The notes beneath the pieces were generated by a model, which ran no database searches, was not told the DNA's origin, and was given only the letters and a program-made list of their open reading frames with translations. A DNA stretch of 64,000 nt, from the NCBI GenBank assembly GCA_947495915.1, contig CANMAW010000003.1, forward strand, positions 62,001 through 126,000, given 5' to 3'. The translations under genes were made by a program, and so were the position numbers. Source of the stretch: Maribacter algarum (ex Lu et al. 2025) (nom. illeg.) (lineage in GTDB: Bacteria > Bacteroidota > Bacteroidia > Flavobacteriales > Flavobacteriaceae). Below, one piece after another: positions 47,767 through 55,894 of the stretch; within the stretch, counting starts at the first letter, position 1; each line of letters opens with the position of its first letter.

Positions 47767-48300
47767 TTATTGTTTTATATTCTTTTCAGTTTTTTTTGGT
47801 TTGGGTGTAACATATTCTGAAACTGGATTTGGGCAAATCCAAAGAATGGATGGGCATTTCTTTTTATATAGAGATTTATATTCAACAAAGAATTCCATCC
47901 CCGCTAAATGATTCCAAAATTCTTCTTGGCGATTACCATTTTTTATTTTTTCATCACTTCTAATAAGCCAGTGTCTATCTTTTACTTGTATTGTAGCATC
48001 TTTTTCAGCTACTACCATGTTTATTTTAAATCCAAGATTTAAAAAATACTCAGCAAGTGTCTTATTATCTATTATTTGACCATTTAATTTCATTGAATAA
48101 CTATTAATAATTGCCGGGCCTAGGCCAACATTAGTTATCCAAATTCCATCGTCATCATCACTAGCAGTCCATCCTATTTTTATATATGGTAATACTGCAA
48201 GGTAGTTATGTTTACGACTTGAATATATCTGATATAGGGTGAGTATTAAAGCGCTCATTGCTATGGAAACTGAAACTACCTCAATAATCGTTTTATCCAT
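47767..48300 (-). CDS. Hypothetical membrane-anchored protein in cassette
   Basis: A 177-residue protein with one N-terminal helix (about 5-26, SIAMSALILTLYQIY) and a soluble domain with an acidic patch (ASDDDDG), tryptophan-rich segments and a Lys-rich tail. No family was recognised. It lies on the minus strand alone between repeats A1 and A2, in the place where copy B of the repeat pair has only 110 bases, as an accessory gene inserted as a cassette. Confidence 0.6.
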   Translation of the reverse strand: MDKTIIEVVSVSIAMSALILTLYQIYSSRKHNYLAVLPYIKIGWTASDDDDGIWITNVGLGPAIINSYSMKLNGQIIDNKTLAEYFLNLGFKINMVVAEKDATIQVKDRHWLIRSDEKIKNGNRQEEFWNHLAGMEFFVEYKSLYKKKCPSILWICPNPVSEYVTPKPKKTEKNIKQ

Positions 48301-48356
48301 TTTTTAATTCTTATTTCAATAAATATATTGATAACTTTCAAAACAACACCTCTATT

Positions 48357-48571
48357 TGACATAATGTTAGAAGTACTTAAAGAAAAGATTCAATCAAGAC
48401 GAGAGGTTAGCCAGGGCTAAGAAATTATCTCGCAGAGTAATTTTTAGCTGTTGCGGCAAGCTGACGAGAATGCTCTAGAAAAAAATATGACGTACATTTT
48501 ATCGAATACGCGAATTTTGAAAGAATCTAAAAGGTTAGCTTTTTTTTTGGCGCTGGCCAAGCGTTGGCAAG
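48357..48571. repeat. Direct repeat A2 (about 210 bp), first copy
   Basis: It begins ACATAATGTTAGAA and ends GCGTTGGCAAG. It recurs at 54741-54944 in the same orientation, as in GGCTAAGAAATTATCTCGC and TAGCTGTTGCGGCAAGCTG. It contains a GCTAAGAAATTA/TAATTTTTAGC hairpin. Confidence 0.75.
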
Positions 48572-48758
48572 TTATTCGCTAATGTTTATTGTTTTTTAAA
48601 GGAGCTCATGAATGCTACGCATTTGTGTTTAAAATACGACGTGAAAATTGAAAGTCTAGTAGGCTTTTGATTTTTCGTGCGAGTTGATGCGGCTGCCAAG
48701 TAACCGATAATTCATATAGCTACTAATAATTTCAACATTCCAGTAAAAAGGCTTTGAC

Positions 48759-48804
48759 ATAATATCTGACGATATGAACCTAAAGGCGTCATATCTGATA
48801 TTAT
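48759..48804. other. Hairpin near left inverted repeat
   Basis: ATAATATC and ATATGA pair with TCATAT and GATATTAT around an 11-base loop, an imperfect stem of 14 bp. Function is unknown; it may belong to the repeat family. Confidence 0.5.
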
Positions 48805-48845
48805 ATCAAATGCAAGCATGCGCCGTTTTACGACATATACCAATA

Positions 48846-49013
48846 TGTACTATAATGTTCCGCGTTATGTAACTTGAGCTTTGGTTAAAAGCGAAAGTTG
48901 TTACCGTCTTCATTGATTTTTTCTTTCTAAAAACTTTCTTCTTCTAGGGTAATGGAATACTCTTTACCCAAGTGACGATAGGAGCGAAGTGGTAATGTGT
49001 ATGGAATGGTTAA
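48846..49013. repeat. Left inverted repeat (about 168 bp) of the zinc module
   Basis: The outer 24 bases (TGTACTATAAT to CGCGTTATG) are an exact reverse complement of 55783-55806. Inward similarity continues, including TTCTAAAAACTTTCTT and GACGATAGGAG, which recur inverted at 55653-55806. The repeat brackets the zinc module. Confidence 0.8.
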
Positions 49014-49021
49014 TATGCCTT

Positions 49022-49036
49022 TGCACAACCATTGCA
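49022..49036. promoter_or_regulatory. Candidate Fur-family operator, copy 1
   Basis: TGCACAACCATTGCA covers the expected -33 region, 12 bases before the -7 element. It matches the site at 52035 at 13 of 15 bases. The most likely regulator is the Fur-family protein encoded at 51617. Confidence 0.6.
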
Positions 49037-49048
49037 TCTAGAATTTAA

Positions 49049-49056
49049 TATCTTTG
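49049..49056 (+). promoter_or_regulatory. -7 promoter element of the zinc module
   Basis: TATCTTTG is an exact TAnnTTTG match ending 5 bases before the ATG at 49062, so the transcript would be nearly leaderless. Confidence 0.6.
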
Positions 49057-49061
49057 TAGTA

Positions 49062-49379
49062 ATGAAATTCTTAAGCTTCATATTAGCAATTATAATGTTC
49101 ACTTTGACCGCAGCGCCGTGTTCTGATGGTCAAAATTCTGAAGACCTGCAACAGGAAGAATTGAGCGTTGACCACAACCATCAAGAAGATAATGACGATT
49201 CTTGTCCTATAACTTGTATTTGTAATTGTTGTGGTATGACGATAGCATATGAGCCTTTAGCCACATTTGAACTCAATTTTTATTACAATATTTCTACGCA
49301 ATTAATTGCTACCTATCAGTCAATTTATAGATTTGATTTTTATTCCAACATTTGGCAACCGCCCCAAATAATTAGCTAA
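49062..49379 (+). CDS. Small exported Cys/His protein of the zinc module
   Basis: A 105-residue protein starting at the ATG at 49062; the upstream frame from 49032 lies in the promoter. A signal segment (about 3-20) leads to an acidic region, His residues (VDHNHQ) and the cluster CPITCICNCCG, and the end is IWQPPQIIS. It resembles DUF6660-type proteins. Cysteine-rich and exported, it probably binds a metal or helps sense it. It starts the zinc module. Confidence 0.7.
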   Translation: MKFLSFILAIIMFTLTAAPCSDGQNSEDLQQEELSVDHNHQEDNDDSCPITCICNCCGMTIAYEPLATFELNFYYNISTQLIATYQSIYRFDFYSNIWQPPQIIS

Positions 49380-49427
49380 AACTTCACTATTTCATTTCAA
49401 CTTTTTAGTTAATTACAATCATATTCA

Positions 49428-51614
49428 ATGAACAAATATATATTGAGCATAAAGCTCATAGTAATGCTATGCCTATCGTTAAAGGCACAAACATCAGATA
49501 TTCAAATAAACGTCTATTCAGAGATTGAAAACGAACCGTTAATAGGTGCAACAGTTTATTTTGAAACCTTAGAAAAAGGCGCTATAACCAATTTTGACGG
49601 TATTGCAGAGTTTGCAGAAATAGCCGACGGAAAATATCAAATAGAAATTTCATTTTTGGGATTTGAAACTTTAGAAACTACAATTCAACTTCCAAGTGAA
49701 ACGAGTTTTATATTTAAACTTAAAGAAGGTGCTAATGAACTAGATGAAGTTGTACTTCAATCAAGCCGTAGCACTAGAACAGTAAAAAAAATACCAACAC
49801 GTATCGAGTTTATCGGAGTCGAGGAATTAGGGGAAAAAGCAATAATGAATCCTACTAATATTTCTATGGTACTTCGCGAAAGTACAGGTATACAAATGCA
49901 ACAAACCTCATTAAGTAGTGGTAGCACAAATATTCGTATTCAAGGATTAGATGGAAGATATACGCAGTTATTGAGAGATGGTTTTCCTCTATATGGTGGC
50001 TTTTCTAGCGGATTGAGCATTCTACAAATACCACCTTTAGACCTCAGGCAGTTTGAAATAATAAAAGGTAGTTCATCGACATTGTATGGAGGTGGAGCTA
50101 TTGCCGGATTGGTAAATATGGTATCAAAAACACCAGATGAAGAACCTGCCTTGGATATTATGCTCACTCAAACACAAGCATTAGGTAGTACGGCAAATAT
50201 TTTTTACAGTAAACGAAATGAAAAGTTCGGTATATCACTTTATGGGTCAGGTCATTCACAAAAAGCTTTTGACCCTGAAGAAGATGGCTTTAGTAACTTA
50301 CCAAAAACTACATCAATATCATTTAAGCCAAAACTATTTTATTACCCATCAGAAAAAACAACAGTTTGGTTTGGGCTAAATGGAACCTATGACGATAGAA
50401 TTGGTGGAGATATTACCAAAATTGAAAGCGGAGAAAATGGTATTCATCAATACACAGAGGAAAACATTTCAAAACGTCTAAGTAGTCAACTTGTCTATCA
50501 AACACAGTTAGATTCTATTAGTTCATTACAGTTTAAAAATAGCATCTCATTTTTCGATAGAAACCTGACTGTTCCTGATTTAAACTTTAATGGCAAACAA
50601 GCTAATACCTTTACTGAAATTACCTATAATAGAGAAACAGAAAAAGCTAATTGGATATTTGGAGCAAATTTGTATTCCTCAAACTTTGACGAGAATGATA
50701 ATTCGCTACTACAACGCGACCAAAAAGATGTAACCTTTGGCGCATTTGCCAATAACATCTATGACCTATCAGATAATTGGATTTTAGAAACAGGATTTAG
50801 AGCTGATTATAATAATGATTTTGGCTTTTTTCCACTACCGAGAATATCATTGCTTTATAAAACTGATAATGGGTTTTCAAGTCGAATAGGAGGTGGTTTA
50901 GGTTATAAAATACCAGATATATTTACAGAAGAAGCAGAATATATCAATTTTGAAAGTATTCTTGCTATAGATAAATCTGCGCTAGATGCAGAACGTTCTT
51001 ATGGTGTAAATTTCGATTTTAACTATCAAACACGTTTAACCGATGAGATTGGTTTTTCTATTAATCAACTATTTTATGTCACAGCGATAAATAAGGGGTT
51101 GCTACTAAATTCAACAGATAACGGATTTTTTCAATTTAAAAATGCTCCAGATGAAATCCTCAGTAAAGGAGCAGAAACCAATATTAAATTCACTTATAAA
51201 GACTTTAGATGGTTTTTAAACTATGCGTTTATTGATACCAAACTAAATTATTTGCCAGGTAACCCACAAAAACCTTTAACGGCAAAGCACAATGCTGGTA
51301 GCGTTTTAATGTACGAGTCTGAGAAATGGCGAATTGGCTATGAGACTTATTACACAGGAAAACAACTTTTATCAAATGGTGCTGAAACAACAGATTTCAT
51401 TACTATGGGTTTACTGTTAATGCGTAATTTTAAATTGGGAAGCGTATTTATCAATTTTGAGAACTTTACGGATAGAAGACAAAGCAGATTTTCTCCATTA
51501 GTTTTACCACCTCATGATAATCCTGTCTTTCCGGAGATTTATGCGCCAACAGATGGTTTTATTTTTAGTGTAGGACTTATTATTAAACCATTTGGCAACG
51601 AAGATCACAATTAA
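49428..51614 (+). CDS. TonB-dependent receptor of the zinc module
   Basis: A 728-residue outer-membrane receptor. Signal peptide ending LKAQ, carboxypeptidase-regulatory-like domain (about 22-105), plug domain with IRIQGLDGRYTQLLRDGFPLYGG broken by family residues and GSSSTLYGGGAIAGLVN, then a barrel ending with FSVGLIIKPFG. It is less siderophore-like than the 4994 receptor and more like Bacteroidota receptors placed near metal exporters. Its context with a Fur-family regulator and a zinc ATPase suggests a metal or metal-chelate substrate, not proven. The regulator begins 2 bases after its stop. Confidence 0.85.
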   Translation: MNKYILSIKLIVMLCLSLKAQTSDIQINVYSEIENEPLIGATVYFETLEKGAITNFDGIAEFAEIADGKYQIEISFLGFETLETTIQLPSETSFIFKLKEGANELDEVVLQSSRSTRTVKKIPTRIEFIGVEELGEKAIMNPTNISMVLRESTGIQMQQTSLSSGSTNIRIQGLDGRYTQLLRDGFPLYGGFSSGLSILQIPPLDLRQFEIIKGSSSTLYGGGAIAGLVNMVSKTPDEEPALDIMLTQTQALGSTANIFYSKRNEKFGISLYGSGHSQKAFDPEEDGFSNLPKTTSISFKPKLFYYPSEKTTVWFGLNGTYDDRIGGDITKIESGENGIHQYTEENISKRLSSQLVYQTQLDSISSLQFKNSISFFDRNLTVPDLNFNGKQANTFTEITYNRETEKANWIFGANLYSSNFDENDNSLLQRDQKDVTFGAFANNIYDLSDNWILETGFRADYNNDFGFFPLPRISLLYKTDNGFSSRIGGGLGYKIPDIFTEEAEYINFESILAIDKSALDAERSYGVNFDFNYQTRLTDEIGFSINQLFYVTAINKGLLLNSTDNGFFQFKNAPDEILSKGAETNIKFTYKDFRWFLNYAFIDTKLNYLPGNPQKPLTAKHNAGSVLMYESEKWRIGYETYYTGKQLLSNGAETTDFITMGLLLMRNFKLGSVFINFENFTDRRQSRFSPLVLPPHDNPVFPEIYAPTDGFIFSVGLIIKPFGNEDHN

Positions 51615-51616
51615 TT

Positions 51617-52033
51617 ATGGAAACAATTGAACAACTATTAGAATCAAAAGATATTCGTGTTACAGCCATGCGGTTATTGATATATAAGTTTCTTTCCGAA
51701 AACAAGGCAGCTGTAACACTAAGTAATATTGAAAATGCTTTTGAAAAGGCAGATAGAACTACGTTATATAGAACTATAAAGACCTTTGAGGAAAATGATA
51801 TTGTACATCAGATTGATGATGGCACAGGAATAACCAAATATGCGCTATGTGAGCAAGGTTGTAGTTGTGATATAAATACAGATTTGCATTTACACTTTCA
51901 TTGTAACAATTGCAATGAAACGGTGTGTCTTACAGAGCATAAGATTCCACAAATAAAAGTGCCAGAGGGTTTTGTTTCAGAAAACGTAAATTTGGTAGTA
52001 AAAGGTATTTGCGATAAATGTACTGGTCAATAA
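51617..52033 (+). CDS. Fur-family transcriptional regulator of the zinc module
   Basis: A 138-residue winged-helix repressor with recognition helix RTTLYRTIKTFEEN (about 47-60), His cluster H91, H93, H95 and two CxxC zinc sites (96/99 and 132/135). An additional Cys-rich stretch CEQGCSC (78-84) is unusual among Zur and Fur proteins and might sense the metal. Zinc is most likely, judged from the adjacent P1B ATPase. Shared TGCACnnCCATTGCA sites before the 49062 and 52081 genes are the candidate operators, so it may control both transcription units. Confidence 0.78.
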   Translation: METIEQLLESKDIRVTAMRLLIYKFLSENKAAVTLSNIENAFEKADRTTLYRTIKTFEENDIVHQIDDGTGITKYALCEQGCSCDINTDLHLHFHCNNCNETVCLTEHKIPQIKVPEGFVSENVNLVVKGICDKCTGQ

Positions 52034-52034
52034 A

Positions 52035-52049
52035 TGCACTTCCATTGCA
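52035..52049. promoter_or_regulatory. Candidate Fur-family operator, copy 2
   Basis: TGCACTTCCATTGCA lies 13 bases before a near-consensus -7 element (TAATTTTA, 52063-52070), mirroring the position of the first copy. It would regulate the DUF3703 gene and the P-type ATPase. Confidence 0.6.
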
Positions 52050-52080
52050 CTAGCTATTAAACTAATTTTATCCAAATTTA

Positions 52081-52449
52081 ATGGATATGAGGTTTAATAT
52101 AAAAATACCAAAAAATCTAAAACAGGCCTACTATAAAGAAATAGAGCTTTATTACTACTTTTTAGAAAATAGACAGTTCACTACAGCTTGGTATCATTTG
52201 GAAAGAAGTCATATTATAGGTCAATCTTACCCAATTGAGCATACCTATTCACATTGGTTGATGCTAAAGTTTGGGGTAATGGAGAGGAATACGAAAGAAG
52301 TATTTGGACAAATCCTTAGATTAATTGTTGGCGGTTGGAAATCGTTTATTAACCACATACCACTAGGCAATACAGGAGGTACAAATGTACCACCATTAAG
52401 ACCTTTGCCTATTCCTGATGATATAAAAGAATTATTCAATACAAAATGA
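52081..52449 (+). CDS. DUF3703-family protein
   Basis: A 122-residue soluble protein with the DUF3703 histidine pattern: HLERSHIIGQ (about 39-48), then HTYSHWLMLKFG. Such proteins accompany cation-efflux genes, and the histidines could bind zinc or cadmium. Its end overlaps the ATPase start by 4 bases, so the two are translated together. The proline-rich C-terminus (PPLRPLPIPDDIKEL) is probably flexible. Confidence 0.82.
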   Translation: MDMRFNIKIPKNLKQAYYKEIELYYYFLENRQFTTAWYHLERSHIIGQSYPIEHTYSHWLMLKFGVMERNTKEVFGQILRLIVGGWKSFINHIPLGNTGGTNVPPLRPLPIPDDIKELFNTK

Positions 52450-54410
52450 GAAAAAAGAAAGTCTATTTAAGAGATTTAGAACCAGATTCAGAAAAAGGGC
52501 ATAGTCACGATGATGGGCATAATCATAGTAGCCCTGAGAGTGTTTCCAGATTAAAAACTTATATACCTGCTATCATAAGTTTTATAATGCTTATCGTAGG
52601 TATTGCCATTGATTATTTAGATGCTTTACCATTTTTTGAAGGTTGGGTGAGAATTATTTGGTATACCATTGCTTATATACCCGTTGGATTTCCAGTAATA
52701 AGAGAAGGTTGGAATAGTATTAAAAATGGAGATTTCTTCACAGAATTTTTTCTGATGTCCATAGCAACCTTGGGTGCTTTCGCCATAGGCGAATATCCAG
52801 AAGGTGTGGCTGTAATGTTGTTTTATGCCGTGGGAGAATTATTTCAACAAGCAGCAGTTAATCGAGCAAAAGGAAATATAAAAGCATTGCTCGATGTTCG
52901 GCCTAATGAAGCGCTGGTGAATCGTAACGGTGATTTTATTTCGGTTAGCCCTGAAACTGTAGAAATAGGAGAAAAGATTCAGGTGCGTGTCGGGGAAAAA
53001 GTGCCATTAGATGGCATTTTACTTTCGGATAAAGGTTCTATTAATACTGCTGCCCTTACGGGGGAAAGTAAACCTGATACTGTCCAGAAAGGAGCGTCTG
53101 TTTTTGCGGGAAGTATTAATCTTGATGGTGTTGTAGAAATTGAAACGACTAAAGAGTTCAAGGACACCTCGATTGCTCGAATACTGGATATGGTTCAAAA
53201 TGCCACAGCACGAAAATCTAAAACAGAATTATTTATTAGAAAATTTGCACGTGTTTACACGCCAATTGTGGTTTTTCTAGCCATAGGACTCACGTTGTTG
53301 CCTTATTTCTTTGTTGATGATTACGTTTTTAGAGACTGGTTATATCGAGCTTTAATCTTTCTTGTAATCTCTTGTCCTTGTGCACTTGTTATTTCAATTC
53401 CCTTGGGATATTTCGGTGGACTTGGTGCAGCATCCCGTAGCGGTATTTTATTCAAAGGAGCCTCTTTTCTTGATACTATGACCAAAGTTAATACTGTGGT
53501 TATGGATAAGACCGGAACGGTTACCAAGGGAGTTTTTAAAATAAAAGAGGTTGTAAATGAATCAGCTTACGAGAAAGCGGACTTTATGAAGTACCTGATG
53601 GCAATGGAAGAACAATCTACACATCCCATAGCAAAGGCCATTATGGAATACAAAGCAGAAGGAGCATACTATGTTGCCAGCGAAGTATCTGAAATTGCAG
53701 GAAAGGGACTGAAAGGAACAGTAAACGGAAAAACCTTGCTTGCAGGAAACAAAGCATTAATGACTTCAAATGCTATTGCCGTTCCATCGGAGACAGATAC
53801 CATTGTTGAATCAATAATTATGGTAGGAATAGACGGTAAATTTGCTGGCTATGTTACCATTGCAGATGAGTTGAAAGAAGATGCACATCAAGCTATCATG
53901 AAAATCCGCGAATCAGGAATTTCTAAAATCATAATGCTTTCGGGCGATAAAGATTCCATTACGCAACAAGTTGCTAAAGAGTTGGGTATTGATTGGGCAA
54001 AGGGTGGATTACTTCCTGAAGATAAACTTAGTGAAGTAGAAAAACTCAAAGCAGAACCAGATACAAAGGTTGCTTTTATAGGAGATGGCATAAACGATGC
54101 ACCAGTTTTAGCAGCAAGTGATGTAGGTATAGCAATGGGAGGTCTAGGAAGTGATGTTGCTATAGAAACGGCAGATATCATTATTCAAAATGACCAACCA
54201 TCAAGGATTGCTCTTGCCATTAAAATAGGACGCTCTACAAGACGTATCGTTTGGCAAAATATCGCATTGGCTTTCGGAATAAAAATCATAGTTCTTATTC
54301 TTGGTGCTGGTGGACTTGCTACAATGTGGGAAGCTGTGTTTGCTGATGTGGGAGTAGCATTGTTAGCTATTTTGAACGCAGTTAGATTGCAGAGAATGAA
54401 TTGGAGTTAG
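52446..54410 (+). CDS. Zinc/cadmium/lead P1B-type ATPase (ZntA/CadA-like)
   Basis: A 654-residue heavy-metal exporter. It has TGES at 205-208, the metal-binding CPC at 310-312, the phosphorylated DKTGT at 354-358 and a GDGINDAP hinge. Residues following CPC (ALVISIPLGYFGGLG) belong to the Zn/Cd/Pb group rather than copper. There is no N-terminal HMA domain; instead a His/Asp-rich stretch (HSHDDGHNH at 19-27) may bind zinc. It pumps metal from the cytosol to the periplasm. Overlap with DUF3703 makes a two-gene unit. Confidence 0.92.
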   Translation: MRKKKVYLRDLEPDSEKGHSHDDGHNHSSPESVSRLKTYIPAIISFIMLIVGIAIDYLDALPFFEGWVRIIWYTIAYIPVGFPVIREGWNSIKNGDFFTEFFLMSIATLGAFAIGEYPEGVAVMLFYAVGELFQQAAVNRAKGNIKALLDVRPNEALVNRNGDFISVSPETVEIGEKIQVRVGEKVPLDGILLSDKGSINTAALTGESKPDTVQKGASVFAGSINLDGVVEIETTKEFKDTSIARILDMVQNATARKSKTELFIRKFARVYTPIVVFLAIGLTLLPYFFVDDYVFRDWLYRALIFLVISCPCALVISIPLGYFGGLGAASRSGILFKGASFLDTMTKVNTVVMDKTGTVTKGVFKIKEVVNESAYEKADFMKYLMAMEEQSTHPIAKAIMEYKAEGAYYVASEVSEIAGKGLKGTVNGKTLLAGNKALMTSNAIAVPSETDTIVESIIMVGIDGKFAGYVTIADELKEDAHQAIMKIRESGISKIIMLSGDKDSITQQVAKELGIDWAKGGLLPEDKLSEVEKLKAEPDTKVAFIGDGINDAPVLAASDVGIAMGGLGSDVAIETADIIIQNDQPSRIALAIKIGRSTRRIVWQNIALAFGIKIIVLILGAGGLATMWEAVFADVGVALLAILNAVRLQRMNWS

Positions 54411-54481
54411 CACATACATCAATTAATAATTGAGGTAAAAGATTAATACTTTGTTTCAAATAGAATCTCGATGTTAAACTT

Positions 54482-54630
54482 GGCCTAAGAGAATTTTAGC
54501 TAAACAATAGGCGAGGGGAGCGGCCATATTCTAGACTTCTAGTTATACAGGTTTTTGAACACTCCAAAATTTCAATTAGTTCAAAGCAGTCTTAAGAGTT
54601 AGATTACTTTCTAGAATATAGCGACTGAGC
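54482..54630. repeat. Direct repeat B1 (149 bp), second copy of A1
   Basis: It is in the same orientation as A1, with identical GGCGAGGGGAGCGGCC and CTAGAATATAGCGACTGAGC parts and a diverged loop. Spacing is 7.2 kb from A1. Confidence 0.75.
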
Positions 54631-54740
54631 CGTACATTGTTTCTAAAATTATCTGTAAGCCTTGATTTTTTTGTTTCTTTTTTATCAAGAAAAAAAGATA
54701 GAAATAAACGATTACGGGTTACGAAGTTGAAAGTCTATTT

Positions 54741-54944
54741 TACATAATGTTAGAAACACGTTAAAAAAACTTCAAACAAAACGAAGAGGTTAGCAAGGGC
54801 TAAGAAATTATCTCGCACAGTAATTTTTAGCTGTTGCGGCAAGCTGCCGAGAATGCTCTAGAAAAAAATCTTGCACACATTTCCTCGAATACGAGAATTT
54901 TAAACGAATCTAAAAGGCTAGCTTTTAAATGGCGTTGGCAAGCG
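54741..54944. repeat. Direct repeat B2 (about 204 bp), second copy of A2
   Basis: It has the same orientation and order as A2. Between B1 and B2 lie only 110 bases, whereas between A1 and A2 lie about 900 bases with a gene. Confidence 0.75.
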
Positions 54945-55032
54945 GCTGAAAATTGTGTTTAAATTTAAAATGCGTTTTTCAGCATTTTAGAATTTAAAAA
55001 GCAATCGAGCGTTTGGCAGCGGCTATTTTACA

Positions 55033-55056
55033 TAACGGCAAATTATGGTACAAATG
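55033..55056 (-). repeat. Core motif related to inverted-repeat ends
   Basis: On the minus strand this reads TGTACCATAAT...CGTTATG, close to the 24-base core of the left repeat. It may be another end of the same repeat family. Confidence 0.5.
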
Positions 55057-55136
55057 AAAATATGCGTAGCAGACACCGCTTAAAAGAAGTTGATGACCCT
55101 GTTGTAAGTTTTAATCAATTCTCAGAGGCTGAGGGA

Positions 55137-55230
55137 TATTTTACATAATATCATTATAGCTTACAAACGGAATGTTCCTCTATATCTACAAACCAACCTT
55201 TTTGTACTATAATTTATATTATGTAAAATA
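55137..55230. other. 94-bp palindromic element, hairpin-forming
   Basis: TATTTTACATAATAT pairs perfectly with ATATTATGTAAAATA over 15 bp, and inside ATTATAG pairs with CTATAAT after a small bulge; the loop is 47 bases. The right arm starts TGTACTATAAT like the inverted-repeat ends. It resembles an imperfectly paired recombination site or a folding intergenic repeat. Confidence 0.55.
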
Positions 55231-55652
55231 GAACCTAAAGTTAATTGTGTCTATATTTACTTCACCCCTCTATTGAAAATAATTTCTACTTATATTTTAA
55301 TATCCTAAAAAATTATAAAATGGAGAATATGACTGAGTGACAAAAACCAAATCACTATAAATTTCAACAAAGAAAATAATTGGAAATACTATATATCACA
55401 TCGGCGCAAAGAGTGAATTTTTATTGTTCTTATTCAGAAATGGTTTTTTATTGTATTTAACCAAGTATTGAAAAAGCTCCTCATTACAATCTTTGATTAT
55501 TCGCATATTTCCTTAATTGTAAGGGTTCTCTCGTCGCCTAGCGATCTTTGTGAAAAATTCCATAAATAGTATGTAGTATTAAAAGTATAATCATGAGCAA
55601 TTAACCAGAATTCTATATTTGATTAAATATGTAAACAATATCTCATTTTACA

Positions 55653-55806
55653 CACATTTCACTACTCTCCTATCGTCGTTTCGTAAAAAGAGTGTTCCAT
55701 TAACATTGTAAAGAAAGTTTTTAGAAAAAAAATAATAAGAAAAAGTAGTCGTATAAACTTCGGTTTTACCAAAGCAAATTTTCATAACGCGGAACATTAT
55801 AGTACA
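55653..55806. repeat. Right inverted repeat (about 154 bp) of the zinc module
   Basis: It is the reverse complement of the left repeat, with a perfect 24-base outer end. Inner similarity is looser, about three quarters by eye. With the left repeat it encloses about 6.6 kb of metal-related genes. Confidence 0.8.
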
Positions 55807-55894
55807 GATTTACCACGCTATAATTGGCCATTATGTCAAATGGCTTTGGTAAGAGTCGTTTTATATTTGAAATACCTTACGGTTGTATCTTCGG

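Larger units (their letters stand above)
48301..49061. other. Repeat-rich intergenic region (761 bp)
   Basis: It holds direct repeat A2, the hairpin at 48759, the left inverted repeat, the operator at 49022 and the -7 element at 49049. No gene was seen. Confidence 0.6.
54411..55894. other. Large repeat-rich intergenic region (1,484 bp)
   Basis: No gene was found. It holds repeats B1 and B2, the palindrome at 55137-55230, a reversed core motif near 55033-55056 and the right inverted repeat. These have counterparts between 47.3 and 49.0 kb. Confidence 0.7.

Noticed and set aside
47307-55806. Classical integron with attC sites
   Set aside because: Core boxes do not match RYYYAAC/GTTRRRY and no integron integrase is visible. 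Only a structural resemblance is claimed.
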